Made by a program: the position numbers and the translations under genes. Shown piece after piece: positions 18,705-27,023 of a DNA stretch of 64,000 nt. Position 1 is the first letter of the stretch; each line of letters starts with the position of its first letter. The DNA is from Agrobacterium tumefaciens (GTDB taxonomy: Bacteria > Pseudomonadota > Alphaproteobacteria > Rhizobiales > Rhizobiaceae). The notes under the pieces were generated by a model. The model saw nothing but the letters and a program-made list of their open reading frames with translations. It ran no database searches and was not told where the DNA came from. The stretch covers positions 62,001-126,000 of the forward strand of contig NZ_WJOK01000006.1 of assembly GCF_009649785.1 (NCBI RefSeq), written 5' to 3'.

Positions 18705-20642
18705 CTATTCCTTCGGCATGCCGATCGGTGGCGCAAGACGCCGTTGCGCAGCGATGCGGAAGGGGGCGTTCATCGCGCCATAACCGCCGTAGGCACCGCG
18801 CCTTTCGACGATTTCGAAGAAGAACCCTTCGCCGAAGGTGCGGCTGTATATCTGGAAATATTCGCCGTTGTCGTCCCGGTCGTAGAGGATGCTTGCTTCC
18901 CGGAGTGCGTCGGAGAATTCCGGTTCCAGCCCGAAGCGGGCCTCCAGATCGTCATAATAATTGCGCGAGATCGGCAGGGCGTGAAAGCCGCGCGCATGCA
19001 GAGCCTTGGCGGTGGCGAAGATATCGTCCGTGGCGAAGGCGATGTGCTGGATGCTGGTGCCGAAACCCTCCGCCAGAAATTTGCCGGCAAAGGTCTTTCG
19101 GTTGTCGGCGCCGTTCATGGTCAGGCGGAAACGCGGGGAGGGCACGCTTTCTATGGCCTGACTGCGCACCAGACCGCCGGGATCGACCACATCCACCATC
19201 GGCGTGCGGCGCGTTGAAAACAGCGATGTGTAAAACAGAAGCCAGGTCAGCATTTCATCGTAATGCGTTGTTTGCGCAAGATGGTCGATGCGGGTCAGTC
19301 CGGTATTACCTGCCGGTGCCGTCGCATCGACCGGTGCGAATTCATTGTCCCAGATGGAGGCGAGCGCCGTGGACCCGTCGAGGAAATAGATGACGCCATT
19401 GCCCACGCCCTGAATGGCTGGAACCGCGACTTCGCCGGATTTGCGCGGTTCGGCGAATGTCGGCGCGCCCAGCGCTGCCGCACGCGCAAGCGCTGCCTGC
19501 GCATCATCGACCTTCAGGCCGAACGCATAGGCATTGGTGCCGTGGATGGAGTAGGATGCACCGGCGAAACTCTCACCGGTACCGCCGGTATTGATGACGA
19601 TGCGAATGTCGCCCTGCGTATAGAGGTCGACATCGCGATTGCGGTGCCTCGCGGTTTTATCAAAACCGAGTGTGGCGAGCAGCGCTTCCAGATTGGCCTT
19701 TTCCTCCGGTGCCGTTGTGAACTCGACAAACTCCACGCCTTCCGTCTGCACCCGCTCAGGCATGGCGGGCGCCTCGATGCGGATGTCGGGCTCCAGACGG
19801 CGCACCTGATCCATGAGGTTGATGAGCGAACGATGGCCGTCCTCAGCCAGCAGGCGCGCCGAGCCACCGCGGAACTGGTCGTTGAAGATTTCGAGCGACA
19901 GCGGGCCGCTATAACCGGTTGCGGCGACAGCGCGCATGAAATCCACCACCGGCAGATCGCCTTCGCCGGGCATGTTGCGGAAATGCCGGCTCCAGTACAA
20001 CAGGTCCATGTCAATCAGCGGTGCGTCGGCCAATTGCACGATGAAGATCTTGTCGCCGGGAATGGAGCGGATGGAGTTGGGATCGATCTTGCGCGACAGC
20101 GTGTGGAAGCTGTCGAGGATGATACCGACATTGGGGTGATCGGCGCGGCGCACCACTTCCCACGCATCGCGATGATCGCTGATGTGCCGGCCCCAGGCCA
20201 GGGCCTCGTAACCCACGCGAACGCCATGCCTGGCCGCAAGCTCGCCAAGCTCATGGAAATCGGCGGCGGCGCGGTCTATGCCACCCAGCGACACCGGCGA
20301 GACATTCGAGCAGATCAGCATCAGATCGGTCCCGAGTTCGCCCATGATGTCGAATTTACGCCCTGCGCGCTCGAAGGCGCGGGCGCGGTGCGGTTCCGGC
20401 ATGCCTTCGAAATCGCGGAACGGCTGGAAAAGCGTGATATCCAGCCCATGATCTGCCGCAAGGGTCTTAACCTCGCGCGGCGAGGCGTCGTAGGTCAGGA
20501 AATCGTTCTCGAAAATCTCCACACCAGTGAAACCGGCCTTGGCAATGGCCGCCAGTTTCTCCGGGAATTCGCCGCTGATGGAGACGGTGGCGATGGAAGT
20601 ACGCATTGGCACGCCCTGTTTGCCTGTGTCATAGCTCGCCAT
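18705..20642 (-). CDS. quiC1: Two-domain 3-dehydroshikimate dehydratase QuiC1 (TIM barrel plus HPPD-like domain)
   Basis: The 645-residue protein joins two folds. Residues 13-270 are a sugar-isomerase/epimerase TIM barrel; YEALAWG, ILDSFH and SLEIFND supply likely metal-binding E, D and E for dehydration of 3-dehydroshikimate to protocatechuate. Residues about 310-640 are a vicinal-oxygen-chelate 4-hydroxyphenylpyruvate-dioxygenase-like domain with the canonical iron triad (RIDHLAQ, SIQHIAF, FFFEIVE). This architecture is known from QuiC1 of Pseudomonas, where the C-terminal half has no proven role in the dehydratase. The ATG at 20642 has AAGGA upstream. It is divergent from a TetR regulator and is followed by a terminator. 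Together with aroQ and aroE it completes quinate/shikimate to protocatechuate. Confidence 0.9.
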   Translation of the reverse strand: MASYDTGKQGVPMRTSIATVSISGEFPEKLAAIAKAGFTGVEIFENDFLTYDASPREVKTLAADHGLDITLFQPFRDFEGMPEPHRARAFERAGRKFDIMGELGTDLMLICSNVSPVSLGGIDRAAADFHELGELAARHGVRVGYEALAWGRHISDHRDAWEVVRRADHPNVGIILDSFHTLSRKIDPNSIRSIPGDKIFIVQLADAPLIDMDLLYWSRHFRNMPGEGDLPVVDFMRAVAATGYSGPLSLEIFNDQFRGGSARLLAEDGHRSLINLMDQVRRLEPDIRIEAPAMPERVQTEGVEFVEFTTAPEEKANLEALLATLGFDKTARHRNRDVDLYTQGDIRIVINTGGTGESFAGASYSIHGTNAYAFGLKVDDAQAALARAAALGAPTFAEPRKSGEVAVPAIQGVGNGVIYFLDGSTALASIWDNEFAPVDATAPAGNTGLTRIDHLAQTTHYDEMLTWLLFYTSLFSTRRTPMVDVVDPGGLVRSQAIESVPSPRFRLTMNGADNRKTFAGKFLAEGFGTSIQHIAFATDDIFATAKALHARGFHALPISRNYYDDLEARFGLEPEFSDALREASILYDRDDNGEYFQIYSRTFGEGFFFEIVERRGAYGGYGAMNAPFRIAAQRRLAPPIGMPKE

Positions 20643-20664
20643 ATTGCGTTCCTTTTCAGCGTTA

Positions 20665-20682
20665 TGTACTAATTGGTTAATA
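20665..20682. promoter_or_regulatory. Candidate TetR operator in the quiC1/tetR divergent promoter
   Basis: TGTACTAATTGGTTAATA lies in the 85-base gap between quiC1 and the TetR gene. The inner part TACTAATTGGTTAATA is an imperfect palindrome, and 13 of 18 bases recur at 26805-26822 upstream of the amino-acid-type importer. This suggests one regulator for both promoters. Confidence 0.5.
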
Positions 20683-20727
20683 ATAGGGGTGCGGCGGCAA
20701 GCCGTATACCCTGCTGATGGATGGATC

Positions 20728-21423
20728 ATGACAAAAAGCGCAACTTCGAACGGCACCAGCGAAACCCGGCAGGCGAAGCGCGATCCGGAAGGCGTGCGCC
20801 GAGACATTCTTTCCGTTGCGATGGAGGAGTTTTCGCAAAACGGCCTGTCGGGGGCGCGCATCGATGAGATCGCCGCCCGCACGCGTACATCCAAGCGGAT
20901 GATCTATTATTATTTTACCGACAAGGAAGGGCTTTACCAGCGCGTTCTTGAAGAAGCCTATGCCAAGGTGCGTGGCGGCGAGAGCGATCTGGAGCTGGAC
21001 GGTCTGGAGCCGGTTGCGGCGCTCGAAAAGCTCTGTCGGTTCACTTTCGATCACCATCGCCGCAACCCGGCTTTCATCCGCATGGTGATGATCGAGAACA
21101 TTCATCACGGCCGGCACATGCAATCGTCCGGAACGATCCGCCAGCTCAACCGGCCGGCCATCGATGCCCTGGAAAGCGTGCTGCTGCGCGGCCAGAGGAG
21201 CGGCATTTTCCGCAACGGCATCAATGCGCTGGAACTGCACTGGCAGATCAGCGCGCTGTCCTTTTTCAACGTCTCGAACGTCGCAACCTTCTCGTTCATC
21301 TTCGGCGACGGGCTGTTTACCGAGAAGGGTCAGCAAACATTGTCGCATCACGTCAGCGACATGGTGTTGCGATATGTGCTGAGCCCGGACCATATCACGA
21401 AGATCGGGAAAGACGGCCGATGA
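20728..21423 (+). CDS. TetR/AcrR-family regulator of the quinate/shikimate module
   Basis: This is a 231-residue protein with an N-terminal TetR helix-turn-helix ([20 protein letters not shown] and [13 protein letters not shown] near residues 40-72) and a helical ligand domain. The ATG at 20728 was chosen; the in-frame extension upstream runs through the divergent promoter. It is transcribed away from quiC1 and its last 29 bases overlap the 3' end of aroQ. Known quinate regulators in other bacteria belong to several families, so a TetR type here is a plausible local solution. The ligand may be 3-dehydroshikimate, protocatechuate or quinate; this cannot be read from sequence. Confidence 0.85.
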   Translation: MTKSATSNGTSETRQAKRDPEGVRRDILSVAMEEFSQNGLSGARIDEIAARTRTSKRMIYYYFTDKEGLYQRVLEEAYAKVRGGESDLELDGLEPVAALEKLCRFTFDHHRRNPAFIRMVMIENIHHGRHMQSSGTIRQLNRPAIDALESVLLRGQRSGIFRNGINALELHWQISALSFFNVSNVATFSFIFGDGLFTEKGQQTLSHHVSDMVLRYVLSPDHITKIGKDGR

Positions 21424-21838
21424 GGTGGCTGAGCGCCACCCCGTAACCTTCGATGCCGAGACCGGCGATCACGCCTTCGGCGCGCGTCGAGATATAGGAA
21501 TGGTGGCGGAAGATCTCCCGTTTGTGGATGTTGGAAATGTGAACCTCGATCACCGGTGCCTCGAAGGTATTGAGTGCATCGAGGATCGCCACCGAGGTAT
21601 GGGTAAAGGCACCGGGATTGATGACGATCCCTGCCGATGTGCCGCGCGCCGCATGGATCCAGTCTATCAGCTCGTATTCCCGGTTGCTCTGGGCAAAGAA
21701 TATCTCGTGCCCCGCCGCCTCGGCAATCGCGCGGCAATTGGCCTCCACATCGGCCATCGTCTCGTAGCCGTAGATTTCCGGCTGGCGTTGGCCGAGCAGG
21801 TTGAGGTTCGGTCCGTTAAGTATGGTGAAAAGGCTCAC
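21395..21838 (-). CDS. aroQ: Type II 3-dehydroquinate dehydratase
   Basis: This 147-residue enzyme of the small dodecameric type II family converts 3-dehydroquinate to 3-dehydroshikimate. The loop [11 protein letters not shown] near residue 15-25 holds the catalytic arginine/tyrosine region; NPGAFTHTS near residue 75 and [16 protein letters not shown] near 100 are substrate-binding motifs. The start is GTG at 21838, sharing GTGA with the stop of the dehydrogenase upstream, with AGAGGG before it. In this setting it is most likely catabolic (quinate use) rather than the biosynthetic copy. Its 3' end overlaps the TetR gene convergently by 29 bases. Confidence 0.9.
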   Translation of the reverse strand: MSLFTILNGPNLNLLGQRQPEIYGYETMADVEANCRAIAEAAGHEIFFAQSNREYELIDWIHAARGTSAGIVINPGAFTHTSVAILDALNTFEAPVIEVHISNIHKREIFRHHSYISTRAEGVIAGLGIEGYGVALSHLIGRLSRSS

Positions 21839-22722
21839 GTCACACCCTCTTTCGTGCAAATTTCGGTAAAATGTGCCGTCATGCGTTCGGCATCAGGTTC
21901 ACGGCCGCAGAACAGCCGAAACGCGCCAACAGCCTGAAACACCGTCATGCCGCCGCCGGGCAGGGTGCGACAGCCTTTTTGGGCCGCCGTCGCCAGAAGC
22001 TCGGTCACCAGCGGCATATAAACGATATCGGCCACCCAGTGCCGTTGTTCAAGAAGGTCGGCCTTGACCGGCATGCCGGGATGGGCGGGCATGCCCATCG
22101 GTGTGGCGTGGATCAACCCATCCGCGAAGGGCAGGGAATCTGCCGGGTCTTTCACGGCAAAGGCGTGGCCTTCGCCAAAACGGGCGTTGAGTTCGGCAGC
22201 CAGATGCTCGGCGCGGCTGAAATCGCGGTCGCAGATATCGAGATGGGTAATGCCGAGTTTCAGCGCCGCATGGGCCACCGCGACGCCTGCACCACCAGCA
22301 CCGACCAGCAGCGCCCCGTCGCGTTTCGCATCCGGCAGGCCGCGCATGAAGCTTTCGTAAAATCCGTACCAGTCCGTATTGTGCCCAATGCGACGTCCGT
22401 CCTTGAAGACGACGGTGTTGACCGCGCCGAGCATGCGGGCATCATCAGACAATTCATGCAGGTGCGGAAGGACCGCCTGCTTGAAGGGATGGGTAATGTT
22501 GGTGCCAGCAAAGCCGCGCGATTCCAGCTCATTGAGCAGATCGGGAAGCGCGCTTTCCGGCAGCTTGCGCGCCACGACATCGACAAGCTCGTAGGAATAG
22601 TCGAGGCCGTGGGCAGCCCCTTCGCGCATGTGCAGCGCGGGAGATTTGGAAAGCTGGATGTCGGCGCCAATCAGGCCGACCTTGAAGGATTTGGTGTCTG
22701 TCATGATCAGGTCATCGCTCAT
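21835..22722 (-). CDS. Shikimate/quinate 5-dehydrogenase-like AroE family
   Basis: This 295-residue member of the AroE/YdiB/QuiB family has LSKSPALH near residue 24 (substrate carboxylate site), NITHPFKQ with the catalytic lysine near residue 81, NTDWYGF near 115 (catalytic aspartate) and the dinucleotide loop GAGGAGVA near 141. It oxidises shikimate and/or quinate to the 3-dehydro compound. Clustering with aroQ and quiC1 favours a catabolic, NAD-linked role, but cofactor choice cannot be read safely. Two starts are possible, ATG 22722 or ATG 22704; neither has a strong ribosome site. A hairpin at 22739-22757 separates it from the importer ATPase gene. Confidence 0.86.
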   Translation of the reverse strand: MSDDLIMTDTKSFKVGLIGADIQLSKSPALHMREGAAHGLDYSYELVDVVARKLPESALPDLLNELESRGFAGTNITHPFKQAVLPHLHELSDDARMLGAVNTVVFKDGRRIGHNTDWYGFYESFMRGLPDAKRDGALLVGAGGAGVAVAHAALKLGITHLDICDRDFSRAEHLAAELNARFGEGHAFAVKDPADSLPFADGLIHATPMGMPAHPGMPVKADLLEQRHWVADIVYMPLVTELLATAAQKGCRTLPGGGMTVFQAVGAFRLFCGREPDAERMTAHFTEICTKEGVT

Positions 22723-22738
22723 CGAACGTGGTGGGAGA

Positions 22739-22757
22739 GGCGGGGGTCATCCCCGCC
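22739..22757 (-). terminator. Hairpin between importer ATPase and dehydrogenase genes
   Basis: GGCGGGG (22739-22745) and CCCCGCC (22751-22757) pair perfectly around a five-base loop. No T-run follows, so partial termination or mRNA processing within one operon seems more likely than a full stop. Confidence 0.45.
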
Positions 22758-22780
22758 TGCCTGTCGGCTCCGGGTGAGCC

Positions 22781-23542
22781 TTAGTGATGGGCGAGAATTT
22801 CGCCGAGGAATGTGCGGGTACGCTGGTGCTTGGGATCGCGGAAGAACTCGTCCGGCGGGCCTTCCTCGATGATTTCGCCTTCCGACATGAAGACCACACG
22901 GTCGGCAACCTGCCGGGCAAAGCCCATTTCGTGGGTCACGCAGATCATCGTCATGCCGTCGCGGGCAAGGCCGATCATCGTGTCGAGCACTTCCTTGACC
23001 ATTTCGGGATCAAGCGCCGAAGTCGGCTCATCGAACAGCATGGCTTTCGGCTCCATGCAGAGCGCACGGGCAATAGCTGCGCGTTGCTGCTGGCCGCCGG
23101 AAAGCTGCGCCGGATATTTATCGGCCTGATTGAGAATGCGCACGCGCTCCAGATATTTGCGCGCGGTCGCTTCCGCATCGGCTTTCGACAGGCCCTTCAC
23201 CCGCATGGGCGCCAGGGTGCAGTTTTCCATGATGGTCTTGTGCGGGAAGAGATTGAAGCTCTGGAACACCATGCCCACTTCACGGCGAACCGCATCGATG
23301 GCGCGGGTCGAATCCGAAAGCGTGGTTCCCTCGACCGTGATCTTGCCCTCCTGGATTTCTTCCAGATGGTTGATGCAGCGGATAAGGGTGGATTTTCCTG
23401 AACCGGACGGGCCGCAAAGAACGATTTTTTCGCCTTTGCGAACCGTCATGTTGACGCCTTTCAGCGCATGGAAGGCTCCATACCACTTTCCAACCCCTTC
23501 AAGGGCGATCAGCGGAGCCTGTGCGGCGGAGGATTGCGACAT
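22781..23542 (-). CDS. Polar-amino-acid-type ABC transporter ATPase (GlnQ/AapP-like)
   Basis: This is a 253-residue ATPase with Walker [10 protein letters not shown] near residue 44, signature LSGGQQQR near 146 and Walker [15 protein letters not shown]. The PAAT-family opening [15 protein letters not shown] is present. The ATG at 23542 is preferred, with AAGGAA upstream; an ATG at 23557 lacks a site. It follows two tandem binding proteins in one operon with two permeases. Its position next to the quinate/shikimate enzymes and a shared operator-like motif suggest uptake of quinate, shikimate or a similar hydroxy acid rather than an amino acid. Confidence 0.87.
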   Translation of the reverse strand: MSQSSAAQAPLIALEGVGKWYGAFHALKGVNMTVRKGEKIVLCGPSGSGKSTLIRCINHLEEIQEGKITVEGTTLSDSTRAIDAVRREVGMVFQSFNLFPHKTIMENCTLAPMRVKGLSKADAEATARKYLERVRILNQADKYPAQLSGGQQQRAAIARALCMEPKAMLFDEPTSALDPEMVKEVLDTMIGLARDGMTMICVTHEMGFARQVADRVVFMSEGEIIEEGPPDEFFRDPKHQRTRTFLGEILAHH

Positions 23543-23571
23543 GGAACTTTCCTTCATGCTGCGAAGCAGCG

Positions 23572-24411
23572 TTAGTTAACGGTGTAGGGAATGTCAGGAA
23601 GCGAGGCCGGGAAGTCCGGAACCGGGCGCTTCATCCATTTGGCATAGACTTTTGCGAGCTCGCCATTGGCCTTGGCTTTGTCGAGCCAAGCGTTGAGTGC
23701 CTCGTTCCAGTCCTTTTCACCGGGGCGCGTGGCGGCGCTGTTGTAGAGGGTCACGAGGTCGAACTTCACCTCGTAATCCTTGCCGCCAGCCGCTGCGAGA
23801 CGGTCACCATAAAACTGGTTGCCGCCGATTGCCTCGATCTGGCCCGACAGGATCGCCTGAATGGTGGCGGCGTCATCGTCGAAACGCAGAATTTTTGCCT
23901 TGGTGCCGGCACCTGCGGTCAAAGCCGTGTCCATCGGACTGGATTTCGGCGCGCCGACGGTCATTCCCGTGAGATCGTCGAAGTTGGCGATCTTCTTGTC
24001 CTTGGTGGCATAGACCGACATGACGTTATGCGCGTAAGGCTGCGCATATTGTACGTTTTTCGCGCGTTCCGGCGTCATCCCCATCGACGCGAACAGGGCA
24101 TCGACCTTTCCGGTGCGAAGCGACGGGATGCGGTTGGCGACTGCAAGCGGTACGAACTCCACTTTCAGTCCAAGATAGTCCGCAAACGCGCGGGCCAAAT
24201 CCGCATCATAACCTTCCTGAACACCAGAGGAATTTATGAAGCCCCAGGGCGCGTTGTCGCCCTGAATGCCGATGATGATCTTGCCGCTGGACTTTGCTTC
24301 TTCAAGTGTTCTGGCTTCTGCGCCTGCGGGTGTCAGGATTGGCAGCAAAGCTGCTGCCAATCCGACGGCGATGGCTGTTCGCCAACGCGTCTGTTTGTTA
24401 AAGATTCCCAT
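23572..24411 (-). CDS. Periplasmic binding protein, PAAT type, tandem copy 1
   Basis: This 279-residue protein has a signal peptide ([20 protein letters not shown], cut near residue 33). The mature part has [16 protein letters not shown] and the conserved [19 protein letters not shown] segment. It is very similar (about 70% identical by eye) to the next gene, showing a tandem duplication that has diverged. GGAGGAGTAACC precedes the ATG. Binding proteins of this family bind small carboxylates with an arginine clamp; the GDNxPWGF opening is shared by both copies. Substrate is proposed to be quinate, shikimate or relatives by context. Confidence 0.87.
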   Translation of the reverse strand: MGIFNKQTRWRTAIAVGLAAALLPILTPAGAEARTLEEAKSSGKIIIGIQGDNAPWGFINSSGVQEGYDADLARAFADYLGLKVEFVPLAVANRIPSLRTGKVDALFASMGMTPERAKNVQYAQPYAHNVMSVYATKDKKIANFDDLTGMTVGAPKSSPMDTALTAGAGTKAKILRFDDDAATIQAILSGQIEAIGGNQFYGDRLAAAGGKDYEVKFDLVTLYNSAATRPGEKDWNEALNAWLDKAKANGELAKVYAKWMKRPVPDFPASLPDIPYTVN

Positions 24412-24445
24412 TGGTTACTCCTCCCAATCCAGCCTCTTCCGGTCT

Positions 24446-25282
24446 TCACTTCACTGTGAAAGGAATATCCGGCAGGCTTTCCGGGAAAGCGGGAACTTCG
24501 CGCTTCATCCACTTGTCGTAGATCTTGGCAAGCTGGCCATCCGACTTGATCTTGTCGAGGAAGGCGTTGACGGTCTCGTTCCAGTCCTTTTCACCCGGAC
24601 GGGTGCCGGCGCCGTTGTAAAGCGTCGTCAGGTCGAACTTCGGCTCGTATTTGCCGTTGGCAGCCTGATTGAGGCGGTCGCCATAAAACTGGTTGCCACC
24701 GACAACCTCGACCTGGCCGGAAATCAGCGCCTGAATGTTGGCGGCATCATCGTCAAAGCGCAGGATCTTGGCCTTGGAGCCTGCACCTGCCGTGATCGCC
24801 GTGTCCATGGCGCTGGACTTCGGAACGCCGACGGAAACGCCGGTCAGATCGTCATAGTTGCCGATCTTCTTGTCCTTGGGGCCGTAGACGGAAAGCACGT
24901 TACCGGCATAGGGCTTGGAATACTGGATGGTCTTGGCGCGCTCGGCGGTCATGCCCATGGTTGCGAACAGCAGGTCGACCTTGCCCGTCAGAAGGGCCGG
25001 AATGCGGTTTGCCACGGCAAGCGGTACGAATTCCACCTTGACGCCGAGATATTCGGCAAACGCCTTGCCGATATCGGCATCGAGGCCGTCCTGAACGCCG
25101 CTCGAATTGACGAAGCCCCATGGCGAATTGTCGCCCTGAATGCCGATTACGACCTTGCCCTTGGCCTTGGCCTCATCCACCGTGCCGGCGAAGGCGTCGA
25201 CCGGTGCGATAAAGGGCAGGGCGACCGTAGCTGCGGCGAGCGCGAGCAGGGTGCGACGTGAGAATTTACCGTTGGATTTCAT
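24446..25282 (-). CDS. Periplasmic binding protein, PAAT type, tandem copy 2
   Basis: This 278-residue paralogue of the preceding binding protein has a twin-arginine-containing N-terminus (KFSRRTLLALAAATVALPF), which may be a Tat or Sec signal, cut near residue 32. Motifs are GIQGDNSPWGFVNSSG and [30 protein letters not shown] precedes the ATG. Two binding proteins for one permease pair suggests broadened substrate range, for example quinate and shikimate, or different affinities. The twin arginine is absent from copy 1, which starts [12 protein letters not shown]. Confidence 0.87.
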   Translation of the reverse strand: MKSNGKFSRRTLLALAAATVALPFIAPVDAFAGTVDEAKAKGKVVIGIQGDNSPWGFVNSSGVQDGLDADIGKAFAEYLGVKVEFVPLAVANRIPALLTGKVDLLFATMGMTAERAKTIQYSKPYAGNVLSVYGPKDKKIGNYDDLTGVSVGVPKSSAMDTAITAGAGSKAKILRFDDDAANIQALISGQVEVVGGNQFYGDRLNQAANGKYEPKFDLTTLYNGAGTRPGEKDWNETVNAFLDKIKSDGQLAKIYDKWMKREVPAFPESLPDIPFTVK

Positions 25283-25325
25283 CTTTTGCTCCTCCTTACA
25301 AAGCTTGATGACATGTTGATGGGTA

Positions 25326-25976
25326 TTAGCGGGAAGCGGCTTGCATCCGCTTTTCTACACTGGCGCCCCACAGGGAAAGCGGCCAGCAGATCAGGAAATA
25401 CATGATGCCGACGATGGCAAAGACCGTCAGCGGACGGAACGTCTGGTTGGAGACGATCTGGCCGGCGCGGGACAGTTCGACGAAGCCGACAATGGCGGCA
25501 AGCGACGTGCCCTTGATGAGCTGCACCAGAAAACCGATGGTGGCGGGCAGCGAAATCTTGAAGGCCTGCGGCAGAACCACGTCCTTCATACGCGACACGT
25601 AGTGCAGGCCAAGCGCGTTGGCGGCTTCGGTCTGACCCTTCGGCACAGCCTGGATGCCACCGCGCCAGATTTCACCCAGAAAGGCGCTGGCATGCAGGGT
25701 GAATGCGATGGCGACCGCAATCCAGGCATCGACATTCAGGCCCGCAAGCGCCACGCCGTAATAAACGACGAAAAGCTGCATCAGGAGCGGTGTGCCCTGG
25801 AAAATCGCGATGAAGCCGGTGCTGGCGCGCTGGATCGCCGGGGTTTCGGCAACGCGGCCAAGCGCGACGCAAAGACCGAAAATGCCGCCGCCGATGAAGC
25901 CGATCAGGGTCAGCGCAAGGGTCCATTTCAGGCCCTGCAGCAGGAAGAACAATTCGTTGGAACCGATGGATGCCAT
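25326..25976 (-). CDS. PAAT-type ABC transporter permease (HisM/GltK-like), second permease gene
   Basis: This 216-residue membrane protein opens MASIGSNELFFLLQGLKWTLAL and has the family motifs FQGTPLLMQLFVVYYG near residue 55 and WRGGIQAVPKGQTEAANALG near residue 105, followed by LPQAFKISLPATIGFLVQLIKGTSL. GAGGAAAAG precedes the ATG. With the other permease it forms the heterodimeric channel; length is normal. Confidence 0.86.
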   Translation of the reverse strand: MASIGSNELFFLLQGLKWTLALTLIGFIGGGIFGLCVALGRVAETPAIQRASTGFIAIFQGTPLLMQLFVVYYGVALAGLNVDAWIAVAIAFTLHASAFLGEIWRGGIQAVPKGQTEAANALGLHYVSRMKDVVLPQAFKISLPATIGFLVQLIKGTSLAAIVGFVELSRAGQIVSNQTFRPLTVFAIVGIMYFLICWPLSLWGASVEKRMQAASR

Positions 25977-25986
25977 TGTCTTTTCC

Positions 25987-26655
25987 TCACTTGACCGGAT
26001 AGCTGAACGATGTGCGGGAGATGAGGGAAAATACCCCCATCATCAGCGAGGAAATGACCAGATAAAGCAGCGTGATCGAGAAATAGACCTCAAAGGAGCG
26101 GAAGGTGTCCGCTTCGATCTGCTGGGCCACCGAGGTCAGTTCGTAAGCCGCAATCGAGGTACAGACCGAAGTGGTCAGCGTCAGCATGATGAACTGGCTG
26201 GTGAGTGACGGATAGACCGCGCGAAGCGCCGGCTTCAGAATGATGTGCCGGAAGATCTGCGCCCGGTGCAGGCCAAGCGCCAATCCCGCCTCAACCTGAC
26301 CCTTGGGAATAGAATCGACGCCGCCGCGAATGATTTCAATGGCATAGGCGCCGCCGTTCAACGCAAGCGCAATGATTGCCGTGACCGTGGGGTTAAGCTT
26401 GATGCCGATTTGCGGCAGGGCGAAGAAGATGAAGAATATCTGCACCAGAAACGGCGTGTTGCGAATGGCTTCCACGAATCCGATGACCAGACCGCGCAGC
26501 AGCTTGAAGCGCGAGCGGCGGGCCACGACGCCGAGAACCCCGATGACGGTGGCAAGCGACATGCCGGCGATTGCAAGGCCGATCGTTGCAAGACAGGCCA
26601 GAAGCAGCTCGGGCAGACGGTCTATAACCGCCGAAAAATCGAGACTGTAAGACAT
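25987..26655 (-). CDS. PAAT-type ABC transporter permease, first gene of the importer operon
   Basis: This is a 222-residue membrane protein starting MSYSLDFSAVIDRLPELLL. Motifs are FVEAIRNTPFLVQIFFIFF near residue 60 and IIRGGVDSIPKGQVEAGLALG near 107. The ATG at 26655 has GGAGGAAAT just upstream; in-frame sequence beyond it crosses the promoter. It heads the operon permease-permease-SBP-SBP-ATPase, probably continuing through a hairpin into aroE and aroQ. The candidate TetR-type motif lies 150 bases upstream. Confidence 0.86.
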   Translation of the reverse strand: MSYSLDFSAVIDRLPELLLACLATIGLAIAGMSLATVIGVLGVVARRSRFKLLRGLVIGFVEAIRNTPFLVQIFFIFFALPQIGIKLNPTVTAIIALALNGGAYAIEIIRGGVDSIPKGQVEAGLALGLHRAQIFRHIILKPALRAVYPSLTSQFIMLTLTTSVCTSIAAYELTSVAQQIEADTFRSFEVYFSITLLYLVISSLMMGVFSLISRTSFSYPVK

Positions 26656-27023
26656 ATTTCCTCCCAACCCGTTCGGGTCCGAACAGACGTTTCGCCTTGT
26701 TCGCATCGCTTTGGAAACCCTGTGGCTCCAAAGCCCTCCGTTTGTTTTTACCGTGCCGGGGAAGCTCCACACTTCTGTGCCAGCATAGCGTTAACCTGAA
26801 TGTTTGTACCAGTTAGTTCAATTTTGTGTCAAGCGCCAACTCCGGTTAGAAACAGCTTAAAGATCACTTTTTCTTCATTCATCTTGTTCAAGAAAGTCGT
26901 TTTTTATCAACGACTAATGTGATTGGTCGCAAGCGTTTTCATCGCGCGCCCGCGCCATTCCCATCTCGCTGGCAAAAGCGCCCGAAGGCCGCTCAGTCCT
27001 CGCGAAAATCTGTCGTTCCCTCT
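26656..27023. other. Intergenic region: importer promoter and 3' flank of pcaB
   Basis: These 368 bases have no gene I can support. The left half is the importer's leader and promoter with the shared motif at 26805-26822 and AT-rich DNA at 26820-26920. The right part up to 27023 follows the pcaB stop and shows no clear terminator. Confidence 0.55.
26805..26822. promoter_or_regulatory. Second copy of the quiC1/tetR operator-like motif
   Basis: TGTACCAGTTAGTTCAAT matches the quiC1/tetR motif at 20665-20682 at 13 of 18 bases, including TGTAC at the start and TT-GTT in the middle. It is 150 bases upstream of the importer's first gene. The recurrence links importer and quiC1 in one probable TetR regulon. 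Confidence 0.5.

Noticed and set aside
19263..20672. 469-codon plus-strand frame opposite quiC1
   Set aside because: It mirrors the QuiC1 gene and is full of low-complexity H/R/G sequence; QuiC1 has intact domains on the other strand.
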